This document shows positions 27,930 to 41,245 of a stretch of DNA of 64,000 nucleotides, one piece after another. Each line of letters starts with the position of its first letter. The stretch's first letter is position 1. The position numbers and the translations under genes are program-made. This DNA is from Echinarachnius parma (lineage: Eukaryota > Echinodermata > Echinoidea > Clypeasteroida > Echinarachniidae): the NCBI GenBank assembly GCA_037951105.1, contig JBAMJV010007480.1, positions 1 through 64,000 on the forward strand, read 5' to 3'. The notes under the pieces are model-generated. The model ran no database searches, was not told the DNA's origin, and saw only the letters and a list, made by a program, of their open reading frames with translations.

Positions 27930-28400
27930 ATGACAACAACCCAAAGAGAAGAAATATATACCAAGAAATGAGCAAAGGGAGGAAAAAGAACAGTAAAGGG
28001 AGGGGATGAAATTATTTAAACAACACGATAAAGGAAAAAGGGGAAGAAACAAAGAATAATCGAGAAGTGAAAAGAGAAAATCAACAAAGAAACCAAGGTA
28101 TGATTTTACAACTAGGAATATGTAAATAATGAGGTGAGGGGAGGAGAAATTAGAAAAATTATACAAGAACCAAAAATAGCGAGGAAAGTAGAAGGAAAAT
28201 CAATAAAAGAAAGGGTGGTACAAATAAAAAATAAATAAATTAAAAAAAGGAAAAATAAGAGGTGAGGGGAGGGGAAAATAGAAGTCATACTAACCAAAAA
28301 TAGTGAGTATTACAAGAAGAAAGAAGATCAACAAAGAAACCTAAAGGAAACAAATATAAACATAAAAAAGAGGTGAGAGAGTGGACATTAGAAACTAACC
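27930..28400. repeat. Purine-rich degenerate tandem repeat
   Basis: The + strand is largely A and G. GAGGTGAGGGGAGG, ACCAAAAATAG(C/T)GAG and GATCAACAAAGAAACC words recur at about 120-130 bp. From 28400 to 30230 no supported gene is seen. Confidence 0.65.
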
Positions 28401-30234
28401 AACGAACTTACCAAAAAAGGATACAGAGGCAAAAGAAACAAATCTTAGGAATAAAAAAAAAGAAAGAAATCCAGTGCCACTGGCTGGCCAATTTTTAGGG
28501 TACCAAGTTTTGCGACTCCGGTCGACCTCGCAACAAAGCGGTCGGTGCGTTTCACACAATACCCGCTGACAGGGGTTTACTATCAAAGCAGGAGAGGCGC
28601 CTTTTTGCAAAAGAGACGAGTTCTTTGACTCGCAATTTGTGTCGCGGAAGAAAGGCGAGAACAGGAGATTGATGAAAGCAAAAGAAATAAATCAATGTAG
28701 TAATATTCTTCAGGCCGATTCTTTCTTTTTTTTCCCCAAAAATTGAAATACCCGGTTCTTCTATGGTCCTCAAGAGTTCAAATACCCAAGCATTCATTCT
28801 TCGCATGTACACACTATTTCTTCTTTTTTGTGCCCATCTAGCATCTGACACAATTTTTGTTTTCTTCAAAAAGCCTGGTTTATGATTCAAAAGCTGATAA
28901 TCTATTGAATTGAAATATATCCAATATGAATCCCTATTCATATTGAGTCTGCTTTGTAAAGAACAGAAAAAATAGACCCTAAAGGGAAAGATTACGATTT
29001 AAAGGATTTCATATCTTTACTCAGGTATTAGAGAGACAGCGGAGCTTACGCCTACAACGCTGGTGCAAGATAGACAAAAGCTGACCTACACTCTCTGTCA
29101 AATCATTTGAAAAGGCTTGATGAAATTATTCATACTGGTGTCTCTAAAATAAAGCCCTTGATTGTCCATATGGATATATTTCCTCTGCTATCAATCAAAA
29201 TTCAAAATTTTGAACAATTCTATTAAAACTATCTTTTATCAAAATGCTGAATCCATATCACCTGTATACACTGGGTCAGAACTTTTTGGCAAACTCAATA
29301 GGGCTTACTATTGACCCATTCTAAAGACACACAATATAAACTGTCGTATTGTCTATTGTGAGAGGGACACAGCTCTATTAAAATCGATTCAAGATTCAGA
29401 AACAAAATACAATGAAAAACAAAGGATTTGGGCAAAAATATGGGTCAACTGGCCAGAAGCTATCCCAAAAATTGACCACAGATGGACTGAGAAAATAGAG
29501 AGTGGTCAAGTGTGGACATTTATCTGACTGCTTCTAGCATCAATTAACCTATTCAAGACAAAAAGCTACAATTTCTAGCCAATAGAATTATTTTAATTTC
29601 CAGACAGAACTCAATTGAATTCTTTCTTTTTTTTAATTGTTGGTTTATCAAAAGTATTTATTCCGTTGTTTTTTTTACACTAGGATTAACTATTCTGTTT
29701 TGTTGCTATATGTTTGCTTATAAACCAAAATAATTTCCCAATCTTAATAACATTATGAATCATAGAATGTTACAGTGAAATAAATAGTGGAATTGTTTTG
29801 AGTCAAAAACATGAAATTGGAAAATGCGCTCAGGAATATTGTCTATTCTTGTTATTGTTTCTATTTAATTGACAAGGTACATGTATATAACAGCATGTAT
29901 TTTATGAAATGTCCTCCTAACCCACCACCACATGTACCCACAAATGTGCAAAAGCATCGAAGACTCCTTTTTTCCAAGAATAAATAAAAAATTCATGAAA
30001 TATTCATAATTTCATGTAATATTCATAGTTCACAATATTGTCTCAATAGTGTTCAAATATTGTATCAAAATGAAGAAATAAAAAGAATTGAGACAATAAG
30101 GAAGACTCCCCAGCAAGTTACATTATTCCTGACGTCAAAGGAAGAGCATCACAAGAAATGGGTCATGCAAACATTTATGTTGTGCACAAATTAGGTTGAG
30201 GAAAATAAAAATCAATAACAAGAAGGTGGATTGA

Positions 30235-30400
30235 AGTAGCTCTACATCTAGAGACAAACATAGGCGTATCTGGTGGGAGGAAGGCTGGGGCTGAAGCCCC
30301 CCCCCCCCCCCCCCCCTCCCCCCACCCCATGCCACAAAAAGTTTTTTTAATATTTGGGACAAAAGGCAACTCAAATTCGGGCTAAACTGCATCCATTTTG
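30235..30400. repeat. Poly-C tract repeat
   Basis: GGGGCTGAAG followed by about 20 C (30297-30316). The same kind of G/C tract is repeated at 2116, 4720, 36182, 44105, 57135 and 57294. Confidence 0.6.
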
Positions 30401-31146
30401 GGCAAACTCATATCTTATTCGGCAAAGACCTTAGTCCCCCTAGCACAAACGTGCCCCTATTACACAGATGCTTACATTTAAGAAAGTTTACAAAATTAAA
30501 GAAAAACACAATGTGAAGTCAGGTGTAGGCATGATATTTTTAGTTGAAAATATTTATCATAACAACATTTAATGTTTATTCAATGTAAAATAAGGGCACA
30601 GAACTCTAAAGAAATATGGATTGTTCTTATTTGTTAATTTGTTCAATTTGTTTTTCCCTATTTTCCATGCGCTTATTAAACTGGATTTCTGGATCGTGCC
30701 CATTATTCACGGATGATAGTATGGAACTACCATAAATACATTTACAAGATTTGCGTCTACATAGTTTACTTCTTACAATTTAAAATTGCCATACAAAGGT
30801 AAATTTTCCTTTTGCATCACCAAATAAAAAGGTTCCTTCACCCAAGAATATTGTGCATAACAAATATATAGCTGAAGCAAATATCAGAGGAGTGTTTTGC
30901 AAAGAAGCAATTGTTATTTCGCAAATTACATTGATTGAACAAAAAGATAAATGAGGATTACTTTTGACATTTTATGGACATGTTTGTTTCAATCTTGCCA
31001 TTTCCAGTGAAGGAAGATTACTTAAATATATCAATGCAATTATATGTTTGACAAGACTATTACCAAATTTGTCATGTTGAATCATATTTGAAATGCCATT
31101 GCTTTATGATCATTAAAAATTCATATCAAAGGAGCTCTTTGTAAGC

Positions 31147-32716
31147 GGGCAAGTCCAAGCTATTTTGTAGGCATAACGCGTGGGACATCAGAGCGAAAAA
31201 GAGTGCTTACTCTTATAAGAAATATTGAAACACCAATTTGTTTGACATTTTAGATACTTTGGAGCAAATTTTATCAAATGCCAAAAAAAAAAATTGAAAT
31301 CCTCCATGCATAAATAATTTATGCGACTTTATGCTAGCATCACGCGTGGGACCAGAGAAAGTTGGTATTTTAAAACTTTGAATTTGAATGTGAATTCCTC
31401 TGAATTTATATACAATTTCAAAACATATTTGGTATGGTCTTAATGTGCATCTTGTGCTCTACCAATATATGAAATTTCATCATCTCAAAACTGAAGAGTT
31501 TCACACAGGGTCGATTTGAAAAAAAATTGCATTGTCACGCGTGGGACATGCAACGCGTGGGACATTTTTCTGCCATGCGTTTTACATAGGCCCGCCCAAA
31601 ATGTGCCCTTATTATAGATATTTCAAGTATTTGAGCTTGGAAAATACTCATTTTTTGCAAAAGTGTTCTTTATGTCATTTCTTAACAATATATATTTTTT
31701 TAAGTTGCAAAACCTAATTTTTTCCTTATGTATTTCTTTGTTTTGGGAAATTCTTATGTATTTCTTTGTTTTTCAACTTCCATTTTTACATCTTTTTTTT
31801 AATGAAATCAATTATTCACCATTGTCAAACAGTTATTGGCCTAAAACAATTTATTTGCAGTGATTACAATGAGAAATAATTGAGTTTTTATAAATTGATG
31901 AAAAAACATTATTTTCCATAGGATTTGTACATAAATCACAAAATCATGCAATTTCTGGAATGACTTCCACTTGAAAAAGTCATGTGACTTTGTGAGGGTA
32001 TAGTTGTTCGTCATAAATTTGGTCTTAAAAGTTGCGCAAGACTTCAGAGAAAATACTTGTAAAGTTGCGGGCCAATATCTTTGTGCGTTGCGAAATTATT
32101 GTGTATTTGCCAATTGGCCAAAACAAGATTTTAAAAAACCCATTGCTTTACTGTACAGATTGCCCCACGCGTTACAAAATGTCCCACGCGTGACAAAATC
32201 TAATTGTAGAATTATGCTAATAAGGTAAATGTCATTAACTTTTGTTGCTATGTTATGGATGTCCCCCAAGGTAAATTAGAACTTTGTAGAGTTTCAGAAA
32301 AATAAACCTCTCGATTAAGGAGAAATCAAAACAATAGGATGTAAAAATATAACGCGTGGGACATGCTAATTTTGGAACGCATCTAATTTGCATATTAATT
32401 GAGATAACAAGCTGAAAATCATAATCCAACTACCTTCTTGTAATGACTTCAGGTCAAGCCAGTAATAAATAAAGAATTATTACAAGTATTTTAAATATGA
32501 TTAGATTTGTCTTTAATTCAGATGTCCCACGCGTTATGCTGATTTACATATTATGCAAATATATTTGATTATTACTACTTATTGGAGACACGCTTTAAAT
32601 TTTTGTTTTCAAATTATTAAAATTTAATATCTTAGCTTTAAAATGACATCAAGTGTCACTTGATTGGGTGAAGATGAAAATTCACCCCCTTGGGACCAAT
32701 TACCTTGGACTTGCCC
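31147..32716. mobile_element. Element with eight ACGCGTGGGAC motifs
   Basis: The outer inverted pair GGGCAAGTCCAAG (31147-31159) and CTTGGACTTGCCC (32704-32716) encloses an inner 19-bp perfect pair, GCATAACGCGTGGGACATC (31171-31189) and its complement (32521-32539). Further motif copies: + at 31342, 31537, 31553 and 32352; - at 32163 and 32179. There is no coding frame of note. It may be a non-autonomous transposon with many protein-binding sites. Confidence 0.55.
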
Positions 32717-33789
32717 AAGCACAGAAGAGTATATATTTATAGTAGATGCGCTATAGAAATGTTCTTCTTATTATTCATTACTCATACATGTAGTTTCAAG
32801 TACAGAACTTAGAAATAATCTTTACAGATAGAAGAGGGAACACTTTAAAATTTCAATTATTTGTTCGCAAATCTAGCTCGAAATTGCCGCAATTATTGTG
32901 GGTGACACGATCGAACAAAGACCATTCGTTCATCGTTCATCGAGGGTCATTAAAACCACCTCACCGAGACAGATTATTCATATTTCTGTCACAGATTTAT
33001 CTCTTTTATCTAATCATGTTGAACTCATTCCCTACTAGATTGTGCAATTCTCATTGAGATAATACAGGGCCCACCGGGTTCCTGTAGGCAATGGCATTTG
33101 AATATTTTGGAAGAAAACTTTTTGTAAGTTTATCCTAGTGCTTGTAATGAGCATCAATCATGCACAATGTATGAATAATGCTTGGCATTCTGATACAGTA
33201 TCTAATTGTGAAGCAATCCATTTGGAAATGATACTCATGGCAGGTTTCTTCACCATTAAAGTGAATTCCAAAGTCTAACATTATTTTAGACATTTTTTTT
33301 AAATTTTAACAAAATGAGACAAGCATTTATTCTTCAAATGTATACAATATTTTGTGTTAATAACATTGATCAAGTTGTGTATAGCTTTGATAAAAAAATT
33401 AATCAAAATATTAATGTATCTCATGTGATATTTCATTTCAAACTGTTCGTGAAACCCAGTAAAAGTCATAAATTAAGTTTTTCAGAAATCTACAACATTC
33501 CTTTACAACTGGGACAAAAGACATCTTTTGCATGCAAGACAACTTTAGCTTGACAGTTTCCAAAAATGTGTTTTCTGACTTGCCAATTTGTGTAAGATTG
33601 CCCGAAAACAAAGCTTTCTTACCCAAATTGTTTACATAAGAAAAGGAGCACTCAGTTTGTCACTGCCATCATGAGCATTTAAGAGAAATCAATGAGTTAC
33701 ATACAAAAAGAAAGAGTATCATTATGGTAAGTAACCCCATAAAGTAATACATGGCCAGATCATATACTGTAATAAGTCAATGTGATTGC

Positions 33790-33857
33790 TACAGTGTGGT
33801 AATGCAAAGGTTAATGGTGCGCTATATAAGTAGCCACCATTATTATTATTATTGCAG
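33790..33857 (+). repeat. SINE 3' end fragment
   Basis: GGTGCGCTATATAAGTAGCC then an ATTATTATT tail. The rest of 32720-34610 is unannotated AT-rich sequence. Confidence 0.55.
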
Positions 33858-34617
33858 TCTGCATCATTTAAGAGGCTCATTTGGGGAAGGATTTAATATA
33901 GTACACTTGTACACTTGTACACTTAATAAAGTACACTTGTTAAAGAAGCATGAGAGGAAATGGCCACAGGGATAAATTGCCCCCTTGTCTTATAAAGTGG
34001 TGTCAATTTTTCTCCTCCATCAACATCGACCCTGCTAAATTTGAGTCTGTCTTGAGTGCTATCAAATTGACCCAACACTACATGTGTATGCAGCATGTGT
34101 AGGTACATTCCGACCCCTGGGTTATCCGGTTATCCGGCCACGTCTAAACCAGTTCCCATTTGGATAAGCAATTTGGCAGGGTCTGGAAAACTATGCTCCA
34201 AGATATCATTTTTATGAAGTTCAGTAGAGTTTATGCATCTTTTTCTATGTTTATTTGTGGATATGTTTATTAGTATTATGTAATTGAAAATAAAACACAA
34301 GTTTTTTTGTGCTGTAAAACATGATCTTGCCAGAAGATTTACGATCATACAATCAACTGATTGATCAATAATGGATTGTATAACCAATTAATTGATTTTA
34401 CTACTAAATTAATCAATTGATTCCATGATTAATGGTAAATTCTATGAGGCGTTGTTTTACTATATAATGCTATGGACATTTTATTTCATAGGCAATATGT
34501 CATAGCAATTGTACATTATATACTGTATTATATCAACAAAAAGAAACAAGGTATGTTCAATGCCTGCTTCATGTCATGGCATAACTAGATGGATCTTCGA
34601 CTGCGCGCAGTCGAAAA

Positions 34618-35556
34618 TTATGCCTCCGCTATGACGCAATTTTCAATATCAAGCCCAAAATAACGTGCACTGAAATTTTGTTTTTTTCATATATATATTT
34701 TGAGTTCTGTGACCTTGACCTATGTAGACCCCAAACTTTGATGGCTACATTGGCCCAAGAATATTCAGGTACCAAGTTAGATTGAAATCTGACATTCAGG
34801 TCTTGAGATTTTGTCATTACAAGCCATTTTTGCATATATATTGAGTCATGTGACCTTGACCTTTGACCTCATGGCCCCCCAAACCTAATCCAATCATTGC
34901 CACCCGATGTGTATGTAACTCATTCCAAGTTTGAAATTGATCCGTCAAACGGTTCTTGAGATATCGTGAGAAGGATGCTTTTTTGCACATATATTGAGTC
35001 CTGCGACCTTGACCTTTCACCTCATGAACCCCAAAATCTAATCAGATCATTGTCACCCCAATATGTACACTCATACCAAGTTTGAAATTGATCCATCAAC
35101 CGGTTCTAGAGATATCGCGAGAATAAGGCATTTTTGCACATATATTGAGTCCTGTGACCTTGACCTTTGACCTCATGAACCCCAAAATCTAATCAGATCA
35201 TTGTCTCCCCAATATATACACTCATACCAAGTTTGAATTTGATCTGTCAACTGGTTCTGGAGATATCGCGAGAACGAGGCATTTTAAAACATATATTGAG
35301 TCATGTGACCTTGACCTTTGACCTCATGAACCCCCAAATCTAATCAGATCATTGTCACCCCAATATGTACACTCATACCAAGTTTGAAATTGATCCGTCA
35401 ACCGGTTCTTGAGATATCGCGAGAACGAAAACGGGACGTACGTACGGACGGACGGACGTACGTACGGACGGACGGACGGACAACCCGAAAACATAATGCC
35501 TCCGGCCACTTCGTTGGCGGAGGCATAATCCGGCCACTTCGTTGGCGGAGGCATAA
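34618..35556. repeat. Element with TTATGCCTCCGC ends and a 150-bp array
   Basis: The ends are complementary (TTATGCCTCCGC at 34618; GCGGAGGCATAA at 35545). Five units of about 150 bp carry TGACCTTGACCTTTGACCT (exact at 34851, 35155 and 35306), ACCAAGTTTGAAATTGATCC and GAGATATCGCGAGAA. A (GGAC)n/(GTAC)n tract lies at 35434-35481. Confidence 0.8.
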
Positions 35557-35924
35557 AAAACAAAATCTTGAACCTGAAATAGAGTACAGTTCAGGGAAAT
35601 TCCAATATTGGAACGACAGATACACATAAAAATATATATGCAATTTGCAAACAGCAGAACAGCCATTTTATTATGAAATCTATGAAATTGAAATTTGATT
35701 GGAATGCTGTTTTGCACAGAAGAACACATGTGCCTACCTTGTTACACTGGAAGAAGAAAATAAAACACATGTATGCATTATGAACCTGTTTGTGTACCAA
35801 TACCAGTCAAAGCTAACCGAAATATGTTGAAAAGGTCAAATAAATTAGGAATATCCTGTCTTTCTGATGAAATTTCAATTGATTTTCTGTGTTCTGTGTC
35901 CCTGTACTACAAACGGCCTTCATC

Positions 35925-36480
35925 TTTCAGCTATTCAACATGTTGATAAATGCCTAGGCATGATTTCCCCTCCCCATTATTTAAACACTTGTTTATGTTT
36001 AGTTTAAATATCAAGTGCAAGAAATTTAATGACAAAAATTAATCTTTCCACACCGTTCATCTTTCAGCTATTCCACATCTTGATATTGCGCCCATGCACA
36101 ATGTCCTCCTTCCCACTAAAACACTTAAGTTAAATTGTTTAAATTCAGTATTAAAATGCACAGTATGCATACATTATATATCCCCCCCCCCCCCCCCCCC
36201 CGAGGACAAAACTAATAAAATGTCATTTAAAAATACCCAGCTCAAGAAATTGAATGAACAAATTTAATCTTTCCACACAGTTCATCTTTCAGCCATTCAA
36301 CATCTTGATAATGCTTCCTATTGCACAACTTCCTACTAAAACACTTTGTGTGATTTATAATTATGTTTTGTTTTTAGTCTAAATGTATACATTGCCCGAG
36401 GACAAAACTTATTACATTTTCATTGAAGTACATGTACCAAGTGCAAGAAATTTAATAAAAGAAATTAAACTTTACACACC
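35925..36480. repeat. Tandem repeat, about 170-235-bp unit, three copies
   Basis: TTCATCTTTCAGC(T/C)ATTC(A/C)ACAT, AATCTTTCCACAC and CGAGGACAAAACT recur. A C tract sits at 36182-36201. Confidence 0.75.
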
Positions 36481-37109
36481 TGCTAAAAAAAAGGAAAACA
36501 CAACTCTACATGTTGACAAATTAAATTGTGGAATGGTATTACAAATTATACTTATTCAACTATGTGTCACTCAATGCATGTGTTCCTTTTTTAAATCGTG
36601 TGAAGAATGTCTTAATAATACTTTTGTTAAAGATATGAAAATAATCTACCCTGCATTGAACTCTTCAGGAACCTCATATGGGGGCTCATTATGCAATTTG
36701 GGGGGCTAAATTCTCCTGAGCCCCCTGTTTTCCCTGTAAAAGAGTATAATCAATATTAGTTAAAAACTCTTTATTTTAAAGCAATAACTTGTATAAACAT
36801 ATCTTTTTACTAAGTTCTGCAGTTATTGTATAACCAATACTATATTACTTAAGTCTTGTTTAAACAACAATATTTATTGGGGGGAAAAATTAGTTCTATT
36901 TCGCTTCATTATTAAACAAGACATGTACATTGAAGGCAATCTTCATCTAGATACAAAATTTGAAACATAAATTCCTACCCCTCCCTCTCAAAAAATTACT
37001 TTAAATACTGTTTGAACTAATAAAAACAGCTTTTGAAAAGAAAAAACCTTTAGGGCAGATTTGGGTGGCATTTCAATGAAAATGCAATTTCCTATTACTA
37101 ACCAAATAC

Positions 37110-38240
37110 CTATGGAAACTTGGTGCACCATGTATTAACGCTATTGAGATTAAAATATTTAAGTGGGACCGAAAATTTAGAGAGTGATAGCTTTAAAAAA
37201 AAGGGTGCACTTGAAATGTGGCGTCTCTACCAACAATGGCACCACCTGAAGATGATCAGAATAACACTTGAGGTACGATCTGACCACTTTCTTACACCAA
37301 CGAGCAAAGATCCTTGCTTTTCATGGAAACTGTTCACTCTTAACAAAATAGAAACTTGGTGTGATGTTATAGATGCTATTGGGATTAAAGCGATCCATTA
37401 ACTTTGTAAGATTTTTCCAAAAGTGGAACTTGAGACTACCTTACTCATATCATTGTAAGAATCTTCTGAATGATATGTGAAAGTTTCATAGAAAATGAAT
37501 GCTGTGTTCTATAGCGAACAAGTGAAAAATTGATGTTAGATTTTATCCCTGAGCGTTTGCGCGAAGTATCCAAATTTCTGATTCTTTGTCTACAATTGGA
37601 ACGCATTCCAGAACGCTTTTCAGTTCAATCGTAAATATCTCCATAATAAGGAAGACATGTGAAAAATCAAAACCCATTTCATTCTCCTGTTACTGTAAGC
37701 CAAACAACAAAGTACAGGAACAGTGTGAAAGTTCCAAGTGATGTTGGTTGAATTTGACAAAATTAGTGGATCACTTTAAAACATCTTTAGAAGAGGAAAT
37801 TAGTTAACTGAAGTTCAGAGAGGGATATAGCCAAAAAATAGGAACATTAAATGCGGTCTCTACCCTATAACAATGAAACCACCAGAAGATGATCAGAATA
37901 ACACCACTTGAGATAGATCTGATCTCAACACCGAAGATCCTTGCTTTGGATGGAATCTGTTCACTCCTAGCAAAAAGAGAACTTGGTATGAAATTAAAGC
38001 TGCTAATATTGGGATTAAAGTATTAAAGAGGGGATGAGTTGACTGAAAATTTAGAGAGTGCTAGCTAAAAAGGGGGCACTTGAATTATGGCGTCTCTACC
38101 AACAATAAAAGCACCAGAAGATGATCAGAATAACACTTGAGATAGATCCGACCACTTTCTTACACCAATGAGCTAAGCACCTTGCTTTGCAAGGTTACCT
38201 CTTCACTCCTAACAAAATGGAAACTTAGCCAAAACTATCA
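37110..38240. repeat. Degenerate tandem repeat
   Basis: CCAGAAGATGATCAGAATAA (also CCTGAAG...), GGCGTCTCTACCAACAAT, GATCCTTGCTTT and AACAAAATRGAAACTT recur three times. From 38240 to 39640 nothing is recognised. Confidence 0.7.
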
Positions 38241-39654
38241 TTATTACTTGCCAAGAGGTCTTCTGAAGGAGTTAAGCTCATCAATTACAGACCAGTTTAA
38301 TACAGGCTTATAATCCAAACAATTCACAAATAGCTCACTATACGTATACCATGGCATTTTTAAAGCCCTATTCACCACTTTGGGATACCACACTAAAACT
38401 TGCAAGACTTGGAAAACCCTGGCCTCTAAATAATTCAAAATTACAATGGTTGCAAATGATATTTTCAAGGTGGTGCAGTAAATAGTATGGATTTTGTTTT
38501 ATAGCATTAGAGGATTATCTGCGAAAAAATCTGTCCCATCGTAATCGATAATCTATGTTAAACTAATCATGCATTATTCAACTGCGTGTAAATGTTCTAT
38601 CAAGGGGAAATATTATTGTTCTTTTTAAAAAAATAGTATTTATACAACAAAATGATTACTCATGATTTGGTCTTACAATAGCCATGGGTCTAGTCTTTGA
38701 ATACACATATATTCTATATGTTGATAAGTATGTTTGTTTATATGACATAGCAAGTACAAAAATTAATGCACTTTATTTATTGATAAAAATATATCCTTTA
38801 AAAACTAGGCATAGATCTTTAATTCTAAATCTACGATATTGGATAAGTGCATGGCTCAGATAGATACTGGGTACCCCAATTGTTACATTTTAGTGGAATA
38901 TTAAAGTTGATGTACAGTCTACAAACAATATCTGCTAATGTTCAGTATACTTCAAAGTGATGCCATGTGAAATTTCAGACCTACAGTGGCTTGCGTAAGA
39001 AAGTTACAAGCAGTCACACACACCCTATGCACTTTGTTGCATATACTAATGGATATGCTCATAACGGACAGACACAAAAAAAATGTCTCACAGAAACTCC
39101 CTTTATAGTAAGTGTTCCTAATGTTAGATTCAATCCAACTGTTTCGTATTTGTTTTGCAGTTATTCTCAAACATAATTACCAATACATGGGACTTGTATC
39201 ATTCCTAACGGTTTGGCTATGGATTACAATGATTTTGTTCTTCCCTTCGGACACGATGCGTTATGAGCGTGACACCGTATTTCTTCGCGGCTTACCCGTA
39301 AAGGGAAACCTTGAATAGCATAAATTATTATCTTGTTAGAAAGTCATGAACCACTACTCTCGCGATATCGATAAATCGCACTCAATATCACTCCTCAAGA
39401 AAAGAGACAATGAGACAAACATTTGCTTTATTCACATGTAACATTTTATTGAGGTGGAAAATAAGATTTTTTCATTTAAAATCATTCTCAAGTCCACAGA
39501 AGTCGGAAGTGATTGTCAAAGTTCGTCCTCACAGCTTCTACTGGTCCCTGTGTGTGGATATATAGTCTTACATACCTTCCTCATAGCCCCTAGCCTAAGA
39601 ATGTTCAGGATTATTCCTGTGTGGGATAAAACTTGCTAAAGCTTCAAATCAATA

Positions 39655-39930
39655 TAAAATGTGAACAGGATTTACAGTTAAGTTTTTAGTAAGGCAAAGG
39701 TGTGAAATAAGATTAACTTAATAATAATTTAAGTGGCTACAAGGATTAAACTTGGATAATCTTTCTAAGATCCATCTTATAGAAATCTCAATAGAAATGG
39801 TGAATTGGATTTACAGTAAGCTTTTGGTTAATAAGGCAAAGGTGTGATAAAACATTAAACACTACTGTCGGAATAACAGGATGATAGTCAAATGGCTGCA
39901 TAGATTACACTTGGATAATCCCTCGTAATT
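39655..39930. repeat. About 135-bp two-copy repeat
   Basis: GGATTTACAGT(T)AAG, AAGGCAAAGGTGTGA and ACACTTGGATAATC/AAACTTGGATAATC occur twice. Confidence 0.75.
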
Positions 39931-40012
39931 GATCTTCAAATCCCATAAAGGGATTAAGTCACAAGTGCAAGATCATCATCTTGCAAAGTTGATAAGTATT
40001 AGAGTGACCACA

Positions 40013-40160
40013 GCCCTGTTGCAAAAACAGATACAATCAAATGTAAGACGGATCATGTGTTCTAAATGCGCAATTCTGATTGGTCGGAACACGGCAAAGT
40101 TTCTGACTTACAATTAATTGTAACTAAACAATCGATTGTATCTCTTTCTGCAATGGTGCC
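40013..40160. mobile_element. MITE family A, diverged copy
   Basis: CCTGTTGCAAAAACAGATAC at left and GATTGTATCTCTTTCTGCAA at right; see 61764-61929. Confidence 0.75.
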
Positions 40161-40195
40161 AAGGAGTGATCACATCTTAATTGTAACTTCTAATA

Positions 40196-40418
40196 GCCCG
40201 GTCACATATCAACGGATGCTCAAACGGATGTCAAACGGAGAGCTAAATTTTCCATCCGTTCTATACGTTTCTTGTCCGTTCCTTGTCCGGTGATGTATGT
40301 TGTTCTATGTTTTGTACATGAAGCAATGGAGACGACTTTCATCACCGGATAATTTAATTTCGCAAATTGTCTATTCGTTGGGAATACGTTTCCGATATCC
40401 GTTGATATCTGACCGGGC
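40196..40418. mobile_element. MITE with GCCCGGTCA ends
   Basis: GCCCGGTCACATATCAACGG at left complements CCGTTGATATCTGACCGGGC at right, with ATCCGTT/AACGGAT motifs inside. Confidence 0.8.
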
Positions 40419-40559
40419 CATAAGTACTGTATCTGAAACTACAAGTTGTTCAGTTTATGCAGAAACGTGAGCGGAAAAATCTGATATACATGAAGTACCA
40501 ACCTTCCACAGTCTGTACAGTGGGATGAGCCAGTATATGTAACAGATTTTAAAAAGCGT

Positions 40560-41245
40560 TTCAAAATATAATATTTTCCATGAATTCAGCTCAGAGTCAA
40601 AGCATTTGATATACATGTATCAACACTGATTCACTTCAAATTATAATATTTTCTATGAACTCAACTCACGGAGTCAAAGCATTTGATATATACAGTGTAT
40701 CCACACTGATTGGAAAGTTGCAAAACATAATCACTCACAGCATCCCAGTCACGGACACAAGGCGATTGATAAAACACATCGTGGGTAGAACCCAGCGTTC
40801 TTAAAGCTAGATTGTTGCAGTAATAGAAGATGACAGTTTGCTACAGTTTGCAATCGTCTGGAGAGTATCAGAGGTTAACACATGGTTTAGGAAGAAAACA
40901 CGCAAAAGTTTACTCCCCAAATTTGGTTGATCTTCAAATTCAATTCTGTCCAAATTTAAACATAACTTCAGAAAACAGCATTCTCAGAGCTAGATTGCTA
41001 CAGTAACTGAAGATGACAGTTTGCTATAGTTTGCAATTGGCTGACGAGTATCAAAGCTTAACATGTGGTTGAGTGAGATAGCACACAACAGTTTTCTCCA
41101 CAAATTTTGAAGCAATACAACTGATTTTCTAGATCAATTCTGCCCAAATTCAAACATCGCACCAGAACTCAGCATTCTCAGAGCTAGATTGTCGCAGTAC
41201 TAACAGAAAATTATAGTTTGCAATGTCATGCTTCATCTATAATCA
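40560..41245. repeat. Two adjoining tandem arrays
   Basis: First, two copies of about 105 bp (GAGTCAAAGCATTTGATATA). Then three copies of about 185-195 bp (AGAGCTAGATTG(C/T), GATGACAGTTTGCTA, CAAATT(C/T)AAACAT). A GGGCAAG-family repeat follows to 41412, then a G-rich stretch at 41461-41515. Confidence 0.75.

Noticed and set aside
39112-39318. Small hydrophobic open frame (VSFLTVWLWITMILFF)
   Set aside because: Single short frame with no splice support or conservation evidence; it overlaps other open frames on both strands.
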